From positions 13,515,659-13,579,658 of the forward strand of contig CM055074.1 of NCBI GenBank assembly GCA_029204045.2: a stretch of 64,000 nucleotides of DNA, in the 5' to 3' direction. The position numbers and the translations under genes were made by a program. Position 1 is the first letter of the stretch. Each line of letters begins with the position of its first letter. This document shows, one piece after another, positions 52,295 through 64,000 of this stretch. The DNA comes from Tillandsia leiboldiana (lineage: Eukaryota > Streptophyta > Magnoliopsida > Poales > Bromeliaceae). Under the pieces are notes generated by a model that was not told where the DNA came from, searched no databases, and was given only the letters and a program-made list of their open reading frames with translations.

Positions 52295-53098
52295 TCCGAA
52301 AACCACAAACTAAATCCAAAGACCAACCTTTGAAAATCTGTCAGCTTACCTCACATACAGCCGACGCGCGCGCGGCTCCGCTCAACTCCATGCAGCAGGA
52401 CAACACAAGCTGCACCCTCACACTTCACTTTCTTTTCCTTCTCATTCTTCTCTTCTCTTTCTTTTCCTTGCTTTTTCCTCTAGCTGTCGTGGAGAAGAAG
52501 GCAGGGGTTGGGGGGCTCTTTATAGAAGGTGGCGTGGGGCAAAACACGTAGGAGAGGTGAAAAGTCCAAAACACCCTAAAAAAAAATCCAACTCAGCAAG
52601 CTGTCCTCGTCCCTGAGAGGCTGGGTACCGGTACCATGAGCTGGGTACCGGTACCCCCCATTCGGTTCCGGAACCCAATAGGTGGTTCCGGAACCAAAAG
52701 GCTGGTTCCGGAACCCAGCAATTGGTTCCGGAACCCAACACTTCTAAATCCGAAATTCCCTCAGAAGCTTCAGATTCCTTTGCCGCCAACTCACTTTTCG
52801 CCCCGGAAGCTTCCGCATCACTCTGAAACCTCCCGAACTCCACTGTAAACATAAAATACACCTGTTCCAAGTATTTCCCAATTTTTTTGTACACTACTAC
52901 GGAGTCGGTACTCTATCCAATCCAATACTCTACAGGTGCGCAATGCCCTGAAAATGCCGATTCAAGATGGAGCTTCCGCGTCGATCCGAATCGACCCGAA
53001 CTCATCTGTAAACACAAATGGAACACGCCCCAAGCGATTTCCCCGCACCACGCCATCTTGCGAGGTCGGTGCGCTATACGAAGTCCCGACACTCTACA
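52295..53098 (-). repeat. 3' LTR of gypsy G (partial)
   Basis: Ends ACTCTACA at 53098 (TGTAGAGTG in element sense), next to the polypurine tract GGAGGGGAGAG. The LTR is short compared with its relatives, so it is internally deleted or truncated on the left. Confidence 0.7.
52518..52735 (-). promoter_or_regulatory. Gypsy G LTR promoter: six CCGG palindromes at 20-bp steps above a TATA box
   Basis: GGTACCGGTACC starts at 52624 and 52644. GGTTCCGGAACC starts at 52664, 52684, 52704 and 52724. All are perfect 12-bp palindromes at exactly 20-bp intervals. The TATA box CTATAAAG (minus strand, 52525-52518) lies about 100 bp downstream in element sense. Confidence 0.75.
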
Positions 53099-54561
53099 CT
53101 CTCCCCTCCTTAAAAGGGTTTCGTCTTCGAAACCAAATAAATCTAAATCTCAGGAGAATGTCTCAATCAGATAGGAACAGGAAATGCTCAACTCATCCTC
53201 AGGCACTCAAGTGGCCTTTCTCACTCAACATAATGGTTTCACGGGACCTTCACCAAAGGTATAACCCGACTGCACAATTCCTTAGCTTCACGAGCAAGAA
53301 TTTGCGTCGGCTGCTCCTAACAACTCAAATCCTCGTCCAACTCTAAGGAAGCGAAATCCAAAACATGCGGGTGATCAAAACCATACATTCCTCAGGACAA
53401 TTAATAACCCTTTCGCTACCCATACAGCAGTCCACTTCTCATAACTCTGCAATTACACTCTCACATCCATCAATAAGACCAGAAACCCAACATCAGGAAT
53501 ATTTCCCCAACCCCTAACTCTCGATTTTGAAAACCAGCCGGCAACGGCGAAAAGTTCAAAAACTTCGAATGGCTAGCGCCTTCACCCAAATCAAACAAGA
53601 ACAGGCTCCGGCACCTTCTCCATTCCTGGAGCAGCTTTTTGAATCGTCGAACAGTTCGTCAAGCCTTGGCATAAACAGAAAAAGGGGAGAGGGCATTGGA
53701 GTTGTTCCTGTTGCGACTAACACTCCATTTTTTTTCAAAATTCCAACAGTGGCATCCACTGAACGGTTACCTCATTCCAAGGTTGCACTGCTCGCCTAAT
53801 CAAGGCGTCCAAGACCATAAAGTGCTCGCCGGGATAATACTACAAGATCAATCCTACAGCTCCAATACCTCTGTCCACGGCAATCATCCACATCAAAGCT
53901 GGCACTGCTTAGTCCAAAAGCTTCGGACCTCTGTCACTATCGCAGGTCTAGGCCCAACCCGAACGGTATCACTCTTCGTTGGGTCCACTGTCACTCTTGC
54001 AGCTGAAAACACATGGCCTAACAACATAACCTTCCGAAGTCAAAATGCATACTCTCTCTTAGAAGTTGCAGCACTATCTTCAAGTGCTCCTCATGCTCTA
54101 TGTCACCTCGGAAATAAATTCAAATATCCACGACGGGTACTGCTACCAACCCGTCCAAACACATCTGGAATATACTCAATTCCTCAAATCATGAAGGCGG
54201 CAGGGCATCAGTCCATCCAATTGACCTCACTGTGAACTCATAATGCCCCTACCGTGTCCTGAACGATATCTGGGCACAGTCCTCGACTATATGATTCCAC
54301 AAGGCTATCAGTCTCACAAAAGGGCATCTGCCGAAATACAATCCAAACCTGTTTGTGCTCGAACCATCACAGAACCCTCACCATTGTGTACCCACAACGT
54401 GGCATCACTGCCGTTTACCAACGGCATGGCATCACCACCGTATATCAACGGTGTGGCATCATACCCAAGTATCAATCTCTCGGATCCTCACTGTCGTATT
54501 CCCACGACGTGGTACTGGATCACACAGACCTCTCGTTCTATCAGATCCCACAACTGCGCTA
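53099..54561 (-). pseudogene. pol: Gypsy G pol remnants
   Basis: Very decayed. About 53160-53400 (minus) keeps traces of the chromodomain-like tail, and about 54000-54110 keeps traces of the RT end region. Integrase and RNase H are mostly deleted. There is no open frame worth calling. Confidence 0.5.
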
Positions 54562-54876
54562 TCAGCTCTCTCTCAGTCTCACGGGTGCTGCCGAAGTCGG
54601 CGCGGTTTCCAAAACCACGTCAATCGCCATCTCGATCTCAATCTCACTAAACGGGGGCTTCAATATCAGCTCAAGTAGACTCACACTCGGGATCACACAG
54701 GCGATAAGGATATTCTTTAGTCCCGGTGCCGCCGTAGGCACCTCCTCTAAAGTCGCTAGCAAAGCGATACGACCATGACTCAACCTCTGTCGTGCTCTAG
54801 CTTCCTCTATGAGCATACTCCTCCTGACCAGGTCCACGGAGGGCCATTGTCCTCTCTCGACAATCCATAATAGCAT
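54562..54876 (-). pseudogene. pol: Gypsy G protease-RT linker remnant
   Basis: The minus frame encodes an RRSMLIEEARARQRLSHGRIALLATLEEVP-type linker (positions 54820-54730), then a PPFSEIEIEMAIDVVLETAP segment that matches the PEREIEFVIDVVPGTAP region of E. RT proper is lost after it. Confidence 0.65.
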
Positions 54877-55819
54877 AACATTGGGATAACCAATCCCTAT
54901 CCAACCTCATATCAACATCTCGGAGCTGATGTAGGACTGACAACTCAATGGATCGAATCCAAGGTCCTAACTGCACTGGGCAGGACTAGCAACACTCATC
55001 CATGTGCTATACGTGATCTGGAACCCGATCCTCACGTGCACAAGCCAACAGTCCCATCTCTGGCCCACGCGAAGATGCCGATGCTCCACTAGTATGGCTC
55101 GATCCACAATCAGGGCGCCCTCCAACCGGGCAGCACAATCTCATCCACTAGATGCTGGTGGCCATCGCTCCATCTGCATCGGCATCACGGCTCTATCCGC
55201 CTACCGGTAAGTCGGATGAACAAAGTCTTCATACTGAAGGGGTAGTGGGGGTGCCGTCGCAAGCGGCCAAACCATGAGCACTACTCTGGGACACTCTGCC
55301 TGAAAATGTCCTGACTCCCCACAAGAAAAGCATCGCCCCTGTCTGAAGTCACATCGCGGTGGCGAGTGAGGCCCACCGCAAAAGACACTCTTATCCTGAC
55401 ACTGCTGCTGGTGCCTCGATTGTCGAGAACCTCCTGGTCTCTGTCACCTCTGAGACCCATTACCCTGAGACTGGAAGCATGGCAACCTCGATCCACTTGA
55501 CTGTCCCAAAATCAGGCGATACTGGACGTCTCTCTCCGGAGCTAGTCCCTCGCTCTCCGTCCCTCTCGGACATGATCACTGATCCTTAGTCAATCCATCG
55601 AGCATGCACAATCGCTGCATCTAAAGTCGGCGCTCGCCGAGAATGCACAAAGTGATAGATATCCCGATGCAGTCCCCTCTCAAACATGATCAACCTTCTG
55701 GGCCTCATCCTGGGCGACATGGGGTACGCTGCTCAACAATCGCAGAAACTCGCGAACATATTCCTGAAGAGGTCGACTCCCCTGCTATAGGCGTCTCAAA
55801 TCCCCTTCCAGTTTCTGCT
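54877..55819 (-). pseudogene. Gypsy G gag tail and protease, decayed
   Basis: Short traces of gag zinc knuckle sequence (about 55310-55400, minus) and protease. Many stops; no frame can be supported. Confidence 0.45.
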
Positions 55820-56368
55820 TTACACTGTCGGGAAGAAGGCCCCGAACAGTAAAGCACGAAACTCGCTCCAGGTCATCAACTGCGCTCCCGGTGGTCCAAC
55901 AGGACGAACTCGACGCGACCAACTCTCGGCGTCCTTATCCAAAAAGTGCGCAACCAAGTGCACCTGATGCTTCTCCTGGATGAACAACTCCTCAAACAAC
56001 TTCTCCATAGCAGCAATCCAGTTCTCGGCCTCCCAAGGCTCCAAACTCTGCCCCGAAAACTGCGGGGGATGGAAGTGGATGAAGTACAACAACCGATCAG
56101 CAAACTCTCGCTTCTCCTGCACTATCAACGGTGCGATCTGGGTCGAAATCGACGATGTCGCGGCCAGAGGTACTACTGGCGGTACTACAGGAGATGCTCT
56201 CTGCTCAAGCATGCGCATCATGCGCTCCATGTTCTCTTCAAACATCTGGGCTACATGGGCCCGTAACTCTCAGACCTCACTATGCTCTGTCCATTCAGCC
56301 TCCCGCTGTTCGGGCTCCTCATCCAAGGCCAACCGCGCCCTCCCCGCTGCACAGCGTCTCGGAGGCAT
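55820..56368 (-). pseudogene. gag: Gypsy G gag, N-terminal part
   Basis: It starts with the typical basic MPPRR at 56368, meets one stop after about 32 codons, and continues in the same frame with a clear Ty3-type capsid domain: HPPQFSGQSLEPWEAENWIAAMEKLFEEL, a helix with HLVAHFLDKDAESWSRR, and MTWSEFRALLFGAFFP (56050-55825). Capsid forms the particle that encloses the RNA. The frame is lost near 55820. This is the best preserved gag of the gypsy elements in the window. Confidence 0.85.
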
Positions 56369-56665
56369 CAAAGACAACTGCCACGAACCAAACATCAGGA
56401 CAACAAACACTCTCGACCCGATCAAGCGAAAGTCTAGAACATGTTAACCATTCTAAAGCATTATGTTGTCTGCAGCCAACATAACCACTTTAGAGAATAA
56501 ACATGTAAGATCACTTGCCCCAATCCTCTAGGGGAGATACAAACTCAATCAGAACTCTCGCTAAAGTCACGTCTCTCACGACAGTCATCCTACTGTCCAA
56601 CCAATAGCCTAGGGTCACTAAGTCCTCAACGACCTATATTCCTAGGCTCTGATACCACCCTAATC
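56369..56665 (-). other. Gypsy G leader and PBS
   Basis: Minus strand TGGTATCAGAG at 56657-56647 is the tRNA-iMet primer site. The stem TTATGTTG/CAACATAA at about 56461-56485 is shared with the E leader. Nothing else is recognised. Confidence 0.8.
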
Positions 56666-57539
56666 TGTCATGCCCCGGGGTCGAAACTGCGACCCGGGCT
56701 CGCCAACAGATCCGCCATCTGTACGAAAACTCCCGCACAGACGAAGCGTCTACCCTGCAAGTCAGATCTATGGCTAAACATGTATCAGAGCTGAAACCAA
56801 AACCAGTAGCTACAGAAATCCACTGAACATCTGAATAAATATATAAAACCTCCATACATAGTCTCTCAGCTATGAAAAGTAAAAACAATCCTCACATATC
56901 TCTCAGACTGTCCCGTACAAAAGCGGAATCATAAAAGATACAGGGTACATCTATCTCTGACTCTCAAATAAAAAGGGGTAAGGAGCTACTCGGCCACGTC
57001 CTCACCTCGATCAGTTGTCTCCGCGCGAACCAAGTCGGAACAACAACCTCAGGAAACCTGTCACCGCAGCGGGTGTGAGAACTACTGCAGAAGGTAGTTC
57101 CCACTGGGTACCGTCACCAATATCCACGGTATGCCCACTAAGTCTACTGGAGGCAAACAGATAGGTATGCAGATAGATAATAGGAAAGCTGAAAGAAAAC
57201 TACAGCTAATATGTCTCAATCATCATGCTCAAAAGAAACTCTACTGTGAACATGCTATGCATACACTCGCTACTGCTAAAATGACTCAAGTATCATGCTC
57301 GAAGGAAAACTCATCTAAGAACATGCCATGCAACCACCCGCTCATATCACCCAATCTCAATGACTGCCACATCGGGTCCAGTCAAGCCTGCGCCTCACAG
57401 GACCCCTAGTAACTCAGCTAGGGGTGAGTCATCTAGGAACGCACCTGCCTACTACCACGCATCCACAAGAGGACGGGATTTACGTAGGGCGTCCTAAACT
57501 GACTATCTCAAACTCACGCAAAGCGACCCCTGTGGGTTA
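56666..57539 (-). repeat. 5' LTR of gypsy G (cut by copia H)
   Basis: Ends CCCCGGGGCATGACA in element sense. A hairpin (plus strand 56718-56725 with 56734-56741, 8 bp) occupies the terminal-hairpin position, with stem sequence different from that of E. The remainder of the LTR would lie beyond copia H. Confidence 0.78.
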
Positions 57540-58878
57540 TGTTACGGAATTTGAGTTGGCGTATTTCGTGAATTCGGTTAAGTCTTGAAGATTGAAGGTA
57601 AAGAAGGTTGGATCATATAACTCAATCTCAAGAAAGAAGAATTCAAAATGATCAGGTGTGTTTAACTTAATATCTTTGGTGATCCGAATACTTCTTATAG
57701 TGTAGAAACTCTTGGATGAACTTGTAATTGCATAAAAATCAAAAACTGGACATGGGACATGTTCAGGATCCGGATCAGATATTCAAATCCGGATCCCGAA
57801 GGGTGTTAGTTCATACGCAACTGCAATCCGGATCGTAGCCTTCCTTGATCCTGATCCCGAACATTGGTTCTTACCGAATTGTATGAACGATCCGGATCTT
57901 GTTTTTCAATCCGGATCCCGAACACTGGTGTTTGGTGAAATGTATGAACGATCCGGATCAGCCACTTCGATCCGGATCCCGAACCTTCGTTTTTCTGGAA
58001 ACTGTCTTTCTCGCTACTGCAATCCGGATCGCCGAACTCCGATCCGGATCGCCGTCCTGTAAAATTCCAGAAAAGGTTAGTTTTTGATTCTTATCTTTTT
58101 CCAAGGGTTTCTAACCTATAAATAGACCTTATGATTCTTTTTCTAGGGCTAATCCAAAAGGCCGTCATAATCAAATATAATCCTATATACGGCCTAAGAT
58201 CCACATTTAGAGAAGAAAGGAAATACTAGATTTAATCTTATGTTTCTTCATCTATATTGATTGATTTGATTCTAGGTTTTCATACTCATATTCTGAGTAG
58301 AATCAAATCAATGAATACTTAGATGGTATTTCCGATCTATTTCTAATCTAAGTATTCGGCGGATCATCACCACCCAAAAAATCAACGATTTATCCCAAAT
58401 CGGCGCGTGGACTCGCGTGGCCTTGTGGATTCAAGGTGCAACCGCTCTCGTGGATTCGGAGCGAGGTACGTTCGTGGATTCGAGACGTGCTACTGGGTGA
58501 AGACCGTGGATTCGGTCAGACATCGTGGATTCGACGTTGGACGCCGTGGATTCGGCGTTGGACGCAAATCGTGGATTCGAGAAGCGTTGCGGAGCGAGCG
58601 GAGAAGATCAACTAGGAGCGTATGGAAAAGGTTGAGTCGTCTGTGAGTACGGTATATCACCTTGTACGTGTTTAATTCTAGTGAATTTCACCGTGTTATC
58701 TGTCCCGTGGTTTTTTACTCCGGTTTGGAGTTTTCCACGTAAAAATCTCTGCGTGTTATTTATTTTTCCGCATTGGGTTTTATATCGCAAAGATTTTTGA
58801 GTGTTTATTGTTTACACCTATTCACCCCCCTCTAGGTGTTTTTTCCCCTATTTAGATCCAATTATACATAACCCAACA
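57540..58878 (+). repeat. 5' LTR of copia H
   Basis: TGTTACGGAA to CCCAACA. It reads in sense on the plus strand: palindromes about 57770-58045 (several mutated), TATA box about 58116-58124, long-stem hairpin (58260-58272 with 58300-58312) and fixed-loop hairpin array about 58402-58590. Confidence 0.92.
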
Positions 58879-58880
58879 AG

Positions 58881-58891
58881 TGGTATCAGAG
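58881..58891 (+). other. Primer-binding site of copia H (tRNA-iMet)
   Basis: TGGTATCAGAG, two bases after the LTR. Confidence 0.92.
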
Positions 58892-58911
58892 AGGGAATAG
58901 GGTTGTAAACA

Positions 58912-61900
58912 ATGGTTGAAGGTGGAAACATCAACAGACCTCCGTTCTTCGATGGAACAAATTATGCGTACTGGAAAGTACGGATGAAAGCCTTTTTAAT
59001 TTCCATCGACGAACGGGTGTGGCAATCAATTGAATTAGGATGGTCTAATCCAACTGAATTTATTGGTGGTGTTCGCACCATCAAACCTAGGTCGAAATGG
59101 ACCAAGGAAGAGATAGATTTTTCTTCTTAGAATGGCAAAGGGATTAATGCTCTATTTAATGCTTTGTCTCAAACAGAGTTCTCTCGCGTCTCGGCATGTG
59201 AGACTGCGAAAGAAATCTGGGATGTTCTTCAAGTTACGCATGAGGGAACTAACCTTGTGAAGATTCAGAAACTGCAAATGCTTACGAGCAGGTTTGACTC
59301 TATTTTCATGGCAGAAAATGAATCGTTCACAGACAACACACGATTGCAAGACATCGTAAACTCATGTGCTAACTTGGGAGAGAAGATTCCACAATTTAAA
59401 GTTGTGAGAAAAATATTAAGAACTCTTCCTGAAAGATTTCGTTCCAAGGTTACAGCCATTGAAACTATTAAACACCCGGACGAAATCCGTGTAGAAGAAT
59501 TAGTTGGTTCTTTACAAACATATGAAATGACATTTCCTACTAACTATTCTTCGGGAAAGGCATCCTCTTCTAAGTCTTCAGGTTATGCTTTGAAAACAAC
59601 AAAAGAAGAAGACGCGGATTCATCCTCCTCAGGCGATGACGAGAACCTATCTATGGAGGACTTTGAGAAGCAGCTCGCTCTCTTGACAAGGAAGTTTCGC
59701 CGAAATTTTCGAAGGGGTAATTCAAGCAAAACTCCATCCTTCGGAAAGTGGAAGAAAGGCAAGGGTTCTTCAAGTTACAAGTCAAGAAAGCAAGAGGGTT
59801 TTTCTAAGGATAAGAAAAGCACAGAAGGACAAGTCCAATTCTTCAAGTGCCGAGGATACGGCCATATCTCAACGGAATGTCCAAATAAGAATCCGTCCAA
59901 GAAGAAGGCGATTCAAGCCGTCACTTGGGATGACACCTCATCGTCAAATGAGTCATCGTCAAGTGATGAAGAAGATAACGCAACGGCGTTCCACGCGTCC
60001 ACATCTTCACCCTTCATGTGCTTAATGGCAAGTACATCCGAGTCATTGTCCAACTCCACTGTTGAAAAGATTACAACGGACGATGAATCGAATAATTCGG
60101 AAGGTGAAGATTTTGCTCTAGCCTACCACAGACTTTTGAGGGATTCAAAGAAACTGGCTAAGCAAAACAAGGGGTTGAGAGGGAGATTGCAGGATCTCGA
60201 AGAAGAAGTAAAAAGGGTAACTTCTCTCTCGACCGATCTTGAAGTGGAAAGGGATAATCTGATAAAAGCAAATGCTTCACTTCAAGAGTCCAATGAGCAA
60301 TTCGAGAAGAATTATGTAGATATGGTGAACAAAGCGAATTACTTCTTGAAGTTCAACGGCGAGGCTCGACAGGAAAAATTGGAAATGACAAAGACCATTC
60401 TCCAACTCAAGGATGACTTACAGAGATTTTCATCAGGAAGGAGTAAGTTGGATAAGCTTCTTGGTCTTGGTCAATCAAACAAGTTCGGCCTCGGATACAA
60501 TCGAACTGAAGACAATTTTAGTTCGGTTGGGACAGTCTTTGTGCCTCAGTCGGTATCTCCTCCTCCGACACCGGAATTCACGACAAGCAACGACAACAAG
60601 CCTACTTCACCCTCCTCGGAATCGTCAAGCACTAAGGTATGTTTTCGTTGTAATTTTGCAGGGCACATAAGGAGAAATTGCAAGATGGGAGCCAAACGGT
60701 CAACTCAAGCACTTCTTGCAACGACTACCAAAAGGGTGATTCCTCGGAAAGCAAATGCAAATTATTCGAAAGGAAAAAGCCTCAGTAGTTCATCAAACAA
60801 GACGACGACGTCAAGGAAAAGCAACTGATCAAACAAGACGCTTTCACCAAAGGTATCAACCTCACAATCATTTCCGACGTATTCCAAAACTCGAAAGGTT
60901 TGGGTACGCAAAGGTGAAATCTTCCCTTGTCTTGTTACAAATATTTCCTTGCATGCATATGGTAATTCGTCTTGGTATCTGGATAGCGGTTGTTCCCGTC
61001 ACATGACCGGTGACAAAAACTGCTTTCAAAATTTTGAGAAAATCTCCGGAGGACTTGTAGTTTTCGGAGACGGTCAGTCTTCCAAAATTGTTGGAAAAGG
61101 AACAGTAGCTATTCCAGATGGCCCGATTCTGAATAATGTGTTATTTGTTGATGGGCTTAAGACTAACCTCATTAGTATCAGTCAACTTTGTGACAATGGT
61201 TTTTCTGTTAATTTTTCATCTGTTAATGCATTGTAACTGATAAGGATCATGTTTTCTTTTTAAAAGGGGTTAGATCTGAAAACAATTGTTATGTTGTTCC
61301 CAATAAAATTTCTGAAAATTGTAACTTAGCCTCTTTGAATAATGAAACACTTTGGCATGAAAGGCTAGGTCACATAAATTTTAAGGAACTTGCTAGAATT
61401 TCAAACAAAGACGTGGTCAAGGGGGTTCCTAAATTTTCACTTAATCAAAACATTGTGTGTGGTGGTTGTCAAAAGGGAAAACAATCTAGGACTGCACACA
61501 AGAACTTGAATCACGTCGGTACCAAACGGCCCTTAGAATTATTGCATATGGATCTTATGGGGCCGACACGTCAACCATCCTTGGGAGGTAAATGGTATAT
61601 TTTCTTATTGGTTGATGATTTCTCTAGGTATTCTTGGGTAGCATTTTTAAAAGAGAAAGATGATACTTTTGATTCTTTTCACGAGATTTGCCTTCGTATT
61701 ATGATTGAAAAGAATGAAAAGATCATTCGTGTTAGAAGTGATAGAGGTGGAGAATTCATAAATTCTAAATTCATTGATTTTTGCACTTCCAATGGCATTA
61801 AACATGAATTCTCAGCACCCTATACACCTCAACAGAATGGTGTAGTCGAGCGCAAAAACAGGGTTGTACAAGAGATGGCACGTGTTATGCATCGCAGCCG

Positions 61901-62300
61901 GAATTTACCGTTATATTTTTTGGGCTGAAGCTGTGAACACTGCTGTCTATCTTATTAATCGAGTTTATTTGCGCCCGGGAACGTTAAATACACCATATGA
62001 ACTATGGTGTTGTAGAAAACCAAACATCAAATATTTTCATATCTTTGGGAGTCGGTGTTATATTTTACGTGGCCGTGAAAATCTTGGAAAATTTGACTCT
62101 CGAAGTGACGAAGGGATTTTCTTGGGTTATTCTACAAATAGTAGAGCATATCGGGTATTTAACTTGGAATCTAAAACGATCGTAGAATCCATAAATGTTA
62201 AAGTAGATGAAGCTTTTCACTTTGCATCTGATAAATCTACCCCTGATATCTCTCTTGATGATGATACTCCTGTAAATGCATCTTCTTATGATAATACTTC
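58912..62300 (+). pseudogene. gag-pol: Copia H gag-pol, broken
   Basis: Homologous to copia A gag-pol from the first codon to just past integrase. Gag starts at 58912. A TAG at 59128 interrupts it, a two-codon loss lies near 59329, and a TGA follows at about 60826. Zinc knuckles are at about 59840 (first Cys mutated to Phe) and about 60639 (CFRCNFAGHIRRNC). Protease WYLDSGCSRHMTG is near 60973. A one-base loss near 61222 shifts the frame. Integrase is readable from 61335 (WHERLGH, CGGCQKGK, the first two catalytic Asp and VERKN), with another frameshift near 61910. RT and RNase H are not in the window; copia I interrupts before them. Not functional. Confidence 0.93.
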
Positions 62301-63650
62301 TGTTGGGTTATATGTAATAAGGATCTAAATAGGGGAAAAACACCTAGAGGGGGGTGAATAGGTGTAAACGTATAAACACTCAAAAATCGTTGCGATAAAA
62401 ACCCAATGCGGAAATAAAAATAACTCGCAAGATTTTTACGTGGAAAACTCCATCACCGGAGTAAAAAACCACGGGACCGATAACACGGCAGAAATCCACT
62501 AGAATTAAAACACGTACAAGGTGATTTACCGTACACACTTACGACTCAACCTTTTCCATACGCTCCTAGAGGATCTTCTCCGCTCGCTCCGCGACGCTTC
62601 TCGAATCCACGATCTGCGCCCAACGCCGAATCCACGGCGTCCAACGTCGAATCCACGACGTCCGACCGAGTCCACGGTCTTCACCCAATAGCACCCTTCG
62701 AATCCACGAACGTGCCTCGCTCCGAATCCACGAGAGCGGTTGAACCTTGAATCCACAAGGACACGCGAATCCACGCGCCGATTTTTGGGGTAAATCGTTG
62801 TTTTTGGTGGTGATGATCCGCCGAATACTTAGATCAAAGATAGATCGGAAATACCATCTAAGTATTCATTAGTTTGATTCAACTCAAGATGTGAGTATGA
62901 AAACCTAGAATCAAACTAATCAATATAGATGAAGAAACATAGAGTATTCTCTAATGATTTCCTTTCTTCTCTATATGTGGATCTAGAGCCGTAAAAGATG
63001 ATACAAGAATATGACGGCTATTTTCCTTCCTTTTTGGATTCACCCTAGACAAAGAGTCATAGGGTCTATTTATAGGTTAGAAACCCTAGGAAGGAGATAA
63101 GAATCAAAAACCTAACATTTCTGGAAATTTTACGGACGGCGATCCGGATCGGATTAGCTGTGATCCGGATCGTCGTAACGAGTCAGGCAATTCCAGAAAA
63201 ACGAAGGTTCGGGATCCGGATCGAAGTGCTTGATCCGGATCGTTCATGCAGTTCACCAAACATCAACATTCGAGATCCGGATTGCGAAGCTTGATCCGGA
63301 TCGTTCAGGGAAGATGGTAAACTCAGTGTTCGGGATCCGGATCAAGAGAGGCTACGATCCGGATTGAACTGGTGTATGAACGAACCACCTTCGGGATCCG
63401 GATCGAACAACCTGATCCGGATCCTGAACATGTCCCAAGTCCAGTTTTTGATTTTTATGCAATGAAAGATTCTTCCAAGTGTTTCTACACTACAAGAAGT
63501 ATTCGGATCACACAAAATCTTTAGTTAAACATACCTGATCCTTTTGAATTCTTCTTTCTTGAGATTGAGTTAAATGATCCAACTTTCTTCACCTTCAATC
63601 TTCAAGACTTGAGACTTTCACGAAACTACGCCAACTCAAATTCCGTAACA
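62301..63650 (-). repeat. 3' LTR of copia I
   Basis: 1350 bp. Carries the fixed-loop hairpin array (about 62600-62780), long-stem hairpins (about 62820-62920), a TATA box (about 63066-63075) and palindromes (about 63140-63422). Close to copia A in sequence, with one extra palindrome-containing segment. Confidence 0.92.
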
Positions 63651-64000
63651 ATCTCCCCCTTTGGCGGTTTCGTGACAAAACACAGATCCACTAAAGAAAA
63701 TTCAAAAAGATATTTTTGTTGCTATCACCATACAACAAAAATTTACAATGGAGATCCAAAAATTTAAAAACATGAGATAAACTCCTAAAACAGACTCGAG
63801 ACTTAGACATCTGTACTCTCTGCACAAAGAAATCATTCTTGACAAAAAGAGATCGTTAGATACCTCAAGAATATTTAGCATTCAAAACCTAGTACAGAGA
63901 TAGAGTTTATCTGATCATCATGACATTTGAGAATTCAGATATGTAAGAGAATCATAGTCAAAAACCAACATATCTTCTATGCAATCAAAAACCAAATGTC
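63651..64000 (-). other. Copia I polypurine tract and post-pol sequence
   Basis: The polypurine tract equals that of copia A. The rest is AT-rich non-coding sequence matching copia A 3611-3960. The region that holds the internal promoter-like module in copia A would lie beyond the window. Confidence 0.85.

Larger units (their letters stand above)
52295..57539 (-). mobile_element. Gypsy G: decayed Tekay-like element
   Basis: Minus strand: 5' LTR remnant 57539-56666, PBS 56657-56647, gag start 56368, decayed gag-pol, polypurine tract about 53110-53099, 3' LTR remnant 53098-52295. The internal domain is only about 3.6 kb and integrase is almost gone. The right LTR is cut by copia H. The left LTR abuts the end of LTR D without a recognisable duplication. 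Confidence 0.8.
57540..62300 (+). mobile_element. Copia H: Sirevirus-like element, decayed, interrupted by copia I
   Basis: 5' LTR 57540-58878, PBS 58881-58891, gag-pol from 58912, cut at 62300 by the LTR of copia I. Same family as copia A but older, with stops and frameshifts. Its left target bases are GGTTA (57535-57539); the right copy is outside the window. Confidence 0.93.
62301..64000 (-). mobile_element. Copia I: Sirevirus-like element, only its 3' end in the window
   Basis: 3' LTR 62301-63650 on the minus strand, polypurine tract 63651-63667, and internal sequence to the window end that matches 3594-3960 of copia A. It is inserted in copia H integrase/linker sequence. The predicted duplication is ACTTC (62296-62300), with its partner outside the window. 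Confidence 0.9.

Overview
The window is plant nuclear DNA made almost wholly of nested transposable elements; I see no intact host gene. The plant signs are tRNA-iMet primer-binding sites (TGGTATCAGAG core), Sirevirus-like Ty1/copia elements, chromodomain Ty3/gypsy elements of Tekay/Del type with very long LTRs, a Cassandra TRIM with 5S-rRNA-like LTRs, a Helitron 3' end, and plant-type cyclin B exon remnants. The species cannot be named from the sequence; a seed plant, probably an angiosperm, fits best.

Layout. 1-16830: AT-rich sequence ending in a Helitron 3' terminus. It carries tandem repeats and cyclin B exon remnants and is split at 2323-13131 by copia A, a complete minus-strand element with a 1705-codon gag-pol, 5-bp target duplications and nearly identical LTRs. 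16831-18130: copia LTR J, minus strand, with the Helitron inserted in its end. 18131-46378: gypsy E, minus strand, with decayed gag-pol, interrupted by solo LTR K (22599-25555), solo LTR L (27926-32075) and gypsy B (33142-44423, plus strand). B holds its own composite insertion M (39339-40779) containing an inverted Cassandra. 46379-52294: gypsy D, plus strand, decayed pol and 3' LTR. 52295-57539: gypsy G, minus strand, badly decayed. 57540-62300: copia H, plus strand, decayed. 62301-64000: copia I, minus strand, inserted in H and running off the window.

How the parts work. In the copia elements each LTR, read in element sense, carries pairs of GATCCGGATC palindromes upstream of a TATA box, then two long-stem hairpins, then a run of short hairpins with one fixed loop and changing stems, then the PBS and gag-pol. 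Copia A also has, after pol, a second copy of the palindrome-plus-TATA module followed by splice-site-like signals and a small ORF with a hydrophobic N-terminus: a candidate internal transcription unit. The long gypsy LTRs share a similar plan: a splice-donor-like leader, a GC-rich minisatellite slot that differs in each family, a conserved nested hairpin, a second repeat slot, hairpins with a GTGTG-type loop, and a conserved hairpin near the LTR end. Several stems show paired base changes between copies, and in the GTGTG-loop hairpins the G-U pairs fit only the element-sense RNA.

The most interesting signals are these structured LTR leaders, the CCGG-centred palindrome arrays phased at about 20 bp in both superfamilies, and the candidate internal gene of copia A.
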